Below, piece after piece: positions 6,261-10,424 of a stretch of DNA of 10,424 nucleotides (position 1 is its first letter; every line of letters begins with the position of its first letter). Location of the stretch: positions 1-10,424 of the forward strand of contig JAFLJV010000229.1 of the NCBI GenBank assembly GCA_022712845.1, in the 5' to 3' direction. The notes beneath the pieces were generated by a model that saw nothing but the letters and a program-made list of their open reading frames with translations, searched no databases and was not told where the DNA came from. The translations under genes were made by a program, and so were the position numbers. This DNA comes from Sulfurimonas sp. (GTDB lineage: Bacteria > Campylobacterota > Campylobacteria > Campylobacterales > Sulfurimonadaceae).

Positions 6261-6583
6261 ATAGGAAAAAAATAAAAACTACTCATATTTGCATAAAATG
6301 TACAGCAGCTATTAATCCAATGGTTAAAAAGCAAGGCTTATTTTTTATAGAAGTAGCTATTTGGATTCTTTCACTTTTTATAGTTCCCCAAACAGCAGGT
6401 ACCTCTATTTTGATTGCTATAGGATATAGTGCTTTTAGATTATTGAGCAAGAAGATGATTTGCCCAAAATGCAAATCTACTAATATTGTCTTCAATGATT
6501 CAGATATTGCAAAAAAGATCATTCAAGAGCGAAATGAATTAAGAAACTATGGGATTTCTTCTTCTGATAAAAATCACTGGTAA
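6257..6583 (+). CDS. Zinc-ribbon membrane protein of unknown function (108 residues)
   Basis: The protein has two zinc knuckles, C12-IK-C15 (HICIKCTAAINP) and C69-PK-C72 (MICPKCKSTNIVF), the usual pairing of a zinc ribbon. Between them lies a hydrophobic hairpin, about residues 28-47 and 50-63, likely two membrane helices. A C-terminal helix (DIAKKIIQERNELRNYG) follows. The start is taken at TTG 6257, overlapping the previous stop (TTGA), because the next ATG at 6298 would lose the first zinc knuckle. There is no clear ribosome site, so translation probably depends on coupling to the 48-residue gene. The function is unknown; zinc-ribbon-plus-membrane-hairpin proteins of this size are common in accessory DNA and poorly studied. 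Confidence 0.6.
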   Translation: MNRKKIKTTHICIKCTAAINPMVKKQGLFFIEVAIWILSLFIVPQTAGTSILIAIGYSAFRLLSKKMICPKCKSTNIVFNDSDIAKKIIQERNELRNYGISSSDKNHW

Positions 6584-6655
6584 TCATCTTTACTATTACA
6601 AAGTGCGAGTCAGGCGTTGAATATCCACTTTTATTTAAAAAATAAGAGAGTATTA

Positions 6656-6671
6656 TGAGAGTCCACCATTT
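6656..6671 (+). other. Second copy of the tRNA-end attachment core
   Basis: TGAGAGTCCACCATTT matches TGAGGGTCCACCATTT at 2808-2823 in 15 of 16 positions and in the same orientation. The first copy is the acceptor end of a tRNA fragment, so the two may be the boundaries of an integrated block of 3.85 kb (fic through the zinc-ribbon gene). The T-arm is not preserved here. It also marks the switch from plus-strand to minus-strand genes. Confidence 0.45.
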
Positions 6672-6726
6672 TTTTAAACAACTATCATCTTCAACTTTTC
6701 AATTATAAACTTTTAAGAAAAAATAC

Positions 6727-7494
6727 CTACCAATTTCGTTTATCTTTTATCCTTACCATCAGTTGAGTTTTTCTATCTCCAAAATATTCCATATCAAACA
6801 ACTCCAAAGCCTTGATAAGATCACCCATCTTTTTAAACCCATAGTTAACCTGAGAAAAAGAAGAGTTTTTTCTTATATGCTTAGATATATCTTTAACATC
6901 CGCCCATCCTTGCTCGTCTGCTGTTATTTCAACACCTTGTTTGAGTAAGTTGATTAGCTTATAGTCTTTTCGTATGTCATAGTTATTTCCAACATAATTA
7001 GTAATATTTTCATCGTTGTTATTTGTATTATTTTCTATAATTTCATCATTGTGTAAACCACTTAATTTTTCAACATAAATGAATTGAGAACATGCATTTA
7101 CAAAAGGCATAGGAGTTTTTGACTCTCCATATCCGTAAACAGTTATCCCATCGGATAATATTCTTGTAACAATAGGAGTAAAATCACTATCACTTGTAAT
7201 TAGAACTATAGCCTCAAGCTCTTTAGTGTAGAGAATATCCATAATATCAATAATCATAGCTATATCTGTTGCATTTTTCCCTTTTGTATAAGCAAATTGC
7301 TGAATAGGTTTGATGTTGTACTCATGTAAAATATTTTCCCATCCAAATAATTTTTTGTCTTTCCAGTCTCCATAAGCTCTTCTAATATTTACAGTTCCAT
7401 GCTGTGATAAATCTTCAAATATACTCTCTATATATTTTGAACTAACATTATCACAATCTATAAACATCGCAATGTTATTTTGTTGTTTTTTCAT
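6727..7494 (-). CDS. NYN domain (LabA/DUF88-type) putative RNase with C-terminal OST-HTH domain
   Basis: Residues about 8-145 form a NYN (PIN-like) domain: MFIDCDN gives D13 and D15, KGKNATDIAM gives D77, and ITSDSDFTP gives D102 and D104. These acidic residues form the metal site in this fold, which cuts RNA in characterised members. A low-complexity Asn-rich linker (about 150-172) leads to a C-terminal domain at about 176-250 resembling OST-HTH/LOTUS, including GWADVKDISKHIRK and NYGFKKMGDLIKAL, a module thought to bind RNA. The NYN plus OST-HTH arrangement is well known in bacteria, but substrates are mostly unknown. AGGA sits 6 bases before the ATG, and the gene has its own -10. It is convergent with the zinc-ribbon gene on the left. 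All key residues are present, so it should be active. Confidence 0.9.
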   Translation of the reverse strand: MKKQQNNIAMFIDCDNVSSKYIESIFEDLSQHGTVNIRRAYGDWKDKKLFGWENILHEYNIKPIQQFAYTKGKNATDIAMIIDIMDILYTKELEAIVLITSDSDFTPIVTRILSDGITVYGYGESKTPMPFVNACSQFIYVEKLSGLHNDEIIENNTNNNDENITNYVGNNYDIRKDYKLINLLKQGVEITADEQGWADVKDISKHIRKNSSFSQVNYGFKKMGDLIKALELFDMEYFGDRKTQLMVRIKDKRNW

Positions 7495-7529
7495 TTTTAT
7501 TCCTAGTAATAGAAGATATTTTTCAAATT

Positions 7530-7535
7530 ATTATA
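7530..7535 (-). promoter_or_regulatory. Likely -10 of the NYN gene
   Basis: TATAAT on the reverse strand, 35 bases before the NYN start. A weak -35 (ATTTTG) lies about 17 bases further up. It lies in the 80-base gap after the aat-like pseudogene, so the NYN gene is probably its own transcription unit. Confidence 0.45.
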
Positions 7536-7574
7536 CATGATAATATTGTACACAAAATATAGAAAGTTTTTAGG

Positions 7575-8306
7575 TTATGTAGATAAAACTGCTTGATTGG
7601 CTCTGTTCCATCTCTGTAAAAATTCACTTCTAGTATATGTTGTGCATCCAAGTCTCTTTTTGTATTCCATATGTGGATGTCCTAAGTTCCAAAATTCAAA
7701 ACCATTATTTTGTAAATACTTTGAGAGTAAAACAAGTTGTAGAGTTCCATAGTCTGTATGTCTTTTCTCTTTTGAGGAAAAACCACTTAAACTAGTATAT
7801 GTTTTTGCTATGATATACCCAACCTCACCTGAAATCAACTCACCAGATTCTTTACAAACTAGCTCTACAGAGATCACTTTAAAATCATCTCTTTCATCAT
7901 TACGCATATGCATATTTTTCAACAATTGGGCATACTCATCTTTTAGCCAGTTATATTTATGTTGAGTAGAAAACTTATCTAAGACATCGTTAAATCTAGT
8001 GTTTATACAAAACTCATAACTATTTTTATTTAAAAGTTTTTTGACTTTGTTTGAGATATGGATATTTTCAAAGTCTAATACTGCGTAACCATATTGAAGT
8101 TCTGGAAGTAAAACTAAACCATCTTTTGTATCGTAAGTTGTGCAGATGAAGCCAGCTTGAGCCAACTCTATATAAAACTCTTCACTCCAGTCATCACTTC
8201 AGTAGTAACTATTTTTCATATTTAAACAAAGTTGTTCTTGGAAATATTTTTTATCTTTTAATAGTGCAGAAGTTATATAGTATATTTGAGATTGTTTATT
8301 GATAAT
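7575..8306 (-). pseudogene. Aat-like leucyl/phenylalanyl-tRNA-protein transferase homologue interrupted by TGA
   Basis: The downstream part (from 8165) reads like the Aat fold: GELISGEVGYIIAKTYTSLSGF, then HTDYGTLQLVLLSKYLQNNG, FEFWNLG and YKKRLGCTTYTRSEFL match the order of motifs in leucyl/phenylalanyl-tRNA-protein transferases, which add Leu or Phe to protein N-termini for degradation by the N-end rule. Upstream, the same frame continues past a TGA at 8199-8201 as KNSYY-stop-SDDWSEEFYIELAQAGF. The family has Trp at this point (WWS or YYWS), so TGA most likely arose from TGG. The frame extends back directly to the stop of the RNase H gene, with no ATG there (ATT or ATC would follow AAGGGG), so the start may be lost too. 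A restart at TTG 8165 would lose the N-terminal domain edge. It is probably non-functional; a sequencing error at the TGA cannot be excluded. Confidence 0.75.
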
Positions 8307-8312
8307 AACCCC

Positions 8313-8804
8313 TTATATAATATTTTTTCTAAGAGCTTGCCTTGTAGCTTTATCAACAAGAGTAAAAATCTCATCTATCTCATTTTTCACAGATGCTTTT
8401 TTATGACCTTTTACCTTAATAAATTCACAATCTAAACTATCTATTTTCTTAAAAAACTCTTTATAAAGGTCATGATTTTTTATCAACTTGCCTTTACCAG
8501 TAATATAATTGTTTTTCTCAAATCTATCTCTTCTATCTCCCAAACCTATAATATTTTGGCAATCCGTATAAACTACTATTTTAAAGTTTTTTAAATTCAC
8601 CTCATCTAAAGCCCATAAAAGTGTCTCTAGTTCTAATTTTGTTGAGGATGTATTATTAAATTTTTTGATTTTGATTTTTTCTTCTAGTTCAGTACAAAAA
8701 GACTCTATATTTTCTAAAAGTAAATAAGCTCCAAATCCCACTTCACTCTGAGGGTTAACACTTCCATCTGTAAATAAATAGATTTGTGGTTTAGTTGTAT
8801 TCAT
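8313..8804 (-). CDS. RNase H-like protein
   Basis: 163 residues with the RNase HI pattern: D13 in LFTDGSVNP, E58 in TKLELETLLWAL, D81 in VYTDCQ, VKGHK at 131-135, and D151 in the final helix (TLVDKATRQAL). These match the D-E-D-D metal site of RNase HI, which cuts the RNA strand of RNA-DNA hybrids. The insertion around residues 85-115 (rich in Lys and Asn) differs from housekeeping RNase HI, so it is likely a divergent accessory member. It starts 3 bases after the stop of the membrane peptide gene, without a strong ribosome site, so translation is probably coupled. The aat-like frame follows immediately in the same reading frame, one codon after its stop. Confidence 0.85.
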   Translation of the reverse strand: MNTTKPQIYLFTDGSVNPQSEVGFGAYLLLENIESFCTELEEKIKIKKFNNTSSTKLELETLLWALDEVNLKNFKIVVYTDCQNIIGLGDRRDRFEKNNYITGKGKLIKNHDLYKEFFKKIDSLDCEFIKVKGHKKASVKNEIDEIFTLVDKATRQALRKNII

Positions 8805-8807
8805 ATT

Positions 8808-9011
8808 TTAATCCATTAATAGTACAAACACACCAATTATTACAGCAATTCTTGAATATTTATCTTGTGATGGATGTGGACGATATCTCTCTAGTTTATT
8901 AGTAAAATACTTTATTATATCTAGAAATGCTATCCAACCTTGAGCACCTATTGATGAAACAAATATCATAAGAGATAATAGTTTTATCATCTCCATTGTT
9001 GAATCTATCAT
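8808..9011 (-). CDS. Small two-helix membrane protein (67 residues), unknown
   Basis: A hydrophobic stretch at about residues 9-36 (LLSLMIFVSSIGAQGWIAFL) and a second at 53-66 (RIAVIIGVFVLLM) flank a charged, proline-containing loop (KLERYRPHPSQDKY). Its ATG overlaps the stop of the YwqK-like gene (ATGA), and no separate ribosome site is visible, so it is made by coupled translation. No family was recognised. Size and topology would fit a small membrane toxin or a membrane anchor for a neighbour, but there is no direct evidence for either. Confidence 0.65.
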   Translation of the reverse strand: MIDSTMEMIKLLSLMIFVSSIGAQGWIAFLDIIKYFTNKLERYRPHPSQDKYSRIAVIIGVFVLLMD

Positions 9012-9526
9012 TCTACAAAACTGTCTGGATTATTTTCAATAGCGGTTTGTAGTTTTTCATATTCTGCTTTTGATAAGTTCTCTACATTATCTTTATCAAT
9101 AATCTCAACATTTGTTATATCACTACTATCACTATCTTTTCGTAAATATTTTAGTACTAGTTTTCCAACAGCAAATACTTCATGTTTGATGATTTCACCA
9201 TTTTCATTATAAGTTAAATTTTCACCATGCAACTTACCATCATTATAAATTTTAGTACTTTTTACACTACCATCTGCTTTAGAAACAAAATATTTTGTCT
9301 CTTGCCCTTGTCTCTTGTCATCTACAAAATGCTCTAACTTTGTCGCAATACCTTTTATATTGATATGTTTGATTTTTTTAATTCCATCTTTTAAAGAGAT
9401 AAATTCCCTAACATACGCATCTTTGGCATCATAAAAATGTTTTGTAACAAATGTATCACCATCTTGATAAGTTTCAGTTTTTTTATTTTTACTTGGGTAC
9501 TTTGTTATTCTTTGATTTTCTTTCAT
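9008..9526 (-). CDS. YwqK-like MORN-repeat protein
   Basis: The start at ATG 9526 is preferred over a GTG ten codons upstream because AAAGGA precedes it and the likely promoter -10 overlaps the longer version. The 172-residue protein has degenerate MORN/YwqK-type repeats in its middle: KIYNDGKLHGENLTYNENGE followed by IIKHEVFAVGKLVLKY, with earlier Y/F-D-G-type strands. Databases often label this fold as YwqK-family antitoxin, after the Bacillus YwqJ/YwqK pair, but the label is loose and no YwqJ-type toxin is seen here. The C-terminus is acidic. It is the first gene of an overlapping operon (membrane peptide, RNase H-like, Aat-like). No signal peptide is visible, so it should be cytoplasmic. 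Confidence 0.75.
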   Translation of the reverse strand: MKENQRITKYPSKNKKTETYQDGDTFVTKHFYDAKDAYVREFISLKDGIKKIKHINIKGIATKLEHFVDDKRQGQETKYFVSKADGSVKSTKIYNDGKLHGENLTYNENGEIIKHEVFAVGKLVLKYLRKDSDSSDITNVEIIDKDNVENLSKAEYEKLQTAIENNPDSFVE

Positions 9527-9546
9527 GATGGTCCTTTTATGAGCGA

Positions 9547-9555
9547 ATTGTAGCA
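9547..9555 (-). promoter_or_regulatory. Predicted promoter of the YwqK-like operon
   Basis: TGCTACAAT on the reverse strand is an extended -10 with a predicted start near 9540, giving a leader of about 14 bases that just contains the ribosome site AAAGGA. The -35 is weak. It sits in the 76-base gap after the ORF6N pseudogene. Confidence 0.5.
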
Positions 9556-9602
9556 CATTGTATTTACTTTATAGCTAATAATAAGCGTTCTTCTATTGCA
9601 AA

Positions 9603-9978
9603 TTACTTTAGCTCTTTACTCTCCATGGCATTTAAGATAGCATCAACTTTTTCATTGATTTTGAATTGTTTTTGTTCTAGTGAGTTTAGCCTTTGAAATA
9701 CTAAAGAGTTGTTAGACATGAATTTTCTTATTTGAACAAAACTTTTCATTATACTATTGTTAACTGCTACGGCAATATCGCTTTTTAGTACAGCCGATAA
9801 CATAGAGACACCTTGCTCAGTAAAAGCAAATGGCATTTTTCTTAACTGCTTGATTAAGAACTTTTGTTTCAACCCCATAAAGTTCTGCCAAATCCATGTC
9901 AAGCATTACTTCTAAACCTCTAATAGAATAAATCTTATTTTTAATAACCTCTTCGTTTATAACTGATATTTCATTCAT
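9603..9978 (-). pseudogene. ORF6N-domain gene with internal deletion and frameshift
   Basis: From ATG 9978 (AGGA before it) the frame reads [20 protein letters not shown] then [14 protein letters not shown], the start of an ORF6N DNA-binding domain. It then reaches a stop near 9820. In the next frame the protein resumes as [19 protein letters not shown], the second half of the domain, followed by a C-terminal coiled coil (LVFQRLNSLEQKQFKINEKVDAIL) and a stop at 9603. The roughly 35-45 residues normally between these parts (FPxDFMFQLT and GGRRK region) are missing. The join at about 9834-9848 lies in AAGAAAAATG, which fits a deletion between short A-rich repeats. ORF6N proteins are phage- and island-encoded and DNA-binding, with obscure roles. 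The upstream 77-residue gene ends 8 bases before this start, so they were one operon. Confidence 0.85.
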
Positions 9979-9986
9979 AATAAATC

Positions 9987-10220
9987 CTATTTATTTTTGA
10001 TTAATGAATTTATTAAATCTGCACATTCGTTTAATTGTATATTTATAGTATCACATACTCTACTCATGCCAAACATATCTTTATATGTTAGTTCCATTTG
10101 TTTTATATCCCATGCAGATAAAAGATTTGACATGAAAGTAACATCAACTTTTATGAGGTCTATTTTGTCTATAACATCAATGATAATATCTGATTTTTTA
10201 ATTTTTTGTTTATTCTTCAT
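9987..10220 (-). CDS. Small helical protein of unknown function (77 residues)
   Basis: The protein starts [20 protein letters not shown] and ends [15 protein letters not shown]. It is predicted to be mostly amphipathic helix, without membrane segments or a recognisable motif. AAGGA lies 6 bases before the ATG. It follows a strong consensus promoter and is the first gene of a pair with ORF6N. Intact coding sequence in front of a broken partner suggests it may be selected independently or that the decay is recent. An antisense frame over the same bases was rejected because this one has the ribosome site and promoter. Confidence 0.65.
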   Translation of the reverse strand: MKNKQKIKKSDIIIDVIDKIDLIKVDVTFMSNLLSAWDIKQMELTYKDMFGMSRVCDTINIQLNECADLINSLIKNK

Positions 10221-10283
10221 AGTATTTCCTTAAGAATTACAATTATTTAATATTATGTAACGGTAAGTTATAGATTATGAAGA

Positions 10284-10312
10284 ATTATATCATATTGATT
10301 ATATATTGTCAA
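10284..10312 (-). promoter_or_regulatory. Consensus sigma-70 promoter for the 77-residue gene and ORF6N
   Basis: On the reverse strand TTGACA (10307-10312) and TATAAT (10284-10289) are both perfect, with a 17-base spacer, and TG precedes the -10 by one base. The predicted start is near 10277, leaving a 56-base leader. A 10-bp inverted pair (AGAATTACAA at 10233-10242, TTGTAATTCT at 10349-10358) flanks the promoter and may be an operator pair. Confidence 0.75.
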
Positions 10313-10339
10313 GCATGATGTAATTATTAGTGATAAAAA

Positions 10340-10423
10340 TTATTGTTTTTGTAATTCTGTAATAGCTTTTTTAAAATGATACAAGATTTTTTCTTGTTTA
10401 TGGTTTTGAATTAGTAATTTCAT
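10340..10423 (-). CDS. Partial or very small frame at the right edge
   Basis: A 27-residue frame (start MKLLIQNHKQEKILY, end AITELQKQ, stop at 10340-10342) begins one base from the window edge. It is more likely the C-terminus of a gene entering from the right than a complete gene. It is helical and lysine-rich; no family can be given. Confidence 0.3.
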   Translation of the reverse strand: MKLLIQNHKQEKILYHFKKAITELQKQ

Positions 10424-10424
10424 A

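Noticed and set aside
6600..6631. Rho-independent terminator after the zinc-ribbon gene
   Set aside because: AAAGTG/CACTTT has only 6 pairs with a 20-base loop and no clean T-run.
8199..8201. TGA recoding as Trp or selenocysteine
   Set aside because: Other genes here use TGG for Trp and TGA as stop, and no selenocysteine element is visible.
1..10424. CRISPR array
   Set aside because: No regularly spaced repeats of 25 bases or more were found; all repeats seen are short operator-like or attachment sequences.

Overview
The window is AT-rich bacterial DNA that uses the standard bacterial code: TGG encodes Trp inside genes and TGA ends genes. The gene types (a type I methyltransferase, a tRNA-targeting integrase, Fic and HipA toxins, a NYN protein with an OST-HTH domain, a YwqK-like protein, an ORF6N protein) and the low-GC style with extended -10 promoters (TGnTATAAT) fit a Campylobacterota accessory region, for example Sulfurimonas or Arcobacter relatives. 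That assignment is inference from style and content, not from a marker gene.

Left part (1-2820, minus strand): the start of a type I restriction-modification hsdM gene that runs off the window, then a complete tyrosine recombinase. Just upstream of the recombinase start lie three copies of a 9-bp arm-type repeat and a 28-base tRNA 3' end (T-arm, acceptor strand and CCA) with no tRNA body. This is the right-hand attachment junction of an integrative element that carries the restriction-modification and integrase genes.

Middle part (2821-6671, plus strand): a 16-base copy of the tRNA end (15 of 16 identical) recurs at 6656-6671, so this 3.85 kb block looks like a second, older element inserted in tandem and lacking an integrase. 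It carries a Fic family AMP-transferase with its own C-terminal winged helix, a broken HipA-like kinase, a possible small structured RNA and two overlapping small genes, the second a zinc-ribbon membrane protein. The fic and hipA promoters have the same layout: a promoter between two copies of a repeat spaced about 130 bp apart, and both repeats share a CGCAA core. This is the most interesting signal in the window.

Right part (6727-10424, minus strand): a NYN/LabA-type putative nuclease with its own promoter; an overlapping operon of a YwqK/MORN-like protein, a two-helix membrane peptide, an RNase H-like protein and an Aat-like aminoacyl-transferase whose frame is interrupted by TGA at an expected Trp; and upstream a 77-residue protein followed by an ORF6N gene fused by an internal deletion, driven by a consensus sigma-70 promoter. 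At least three genes (hipA, the aat-like gene, ORF6N) are visibly decayed, which fits a chromosomal island with high turnover.
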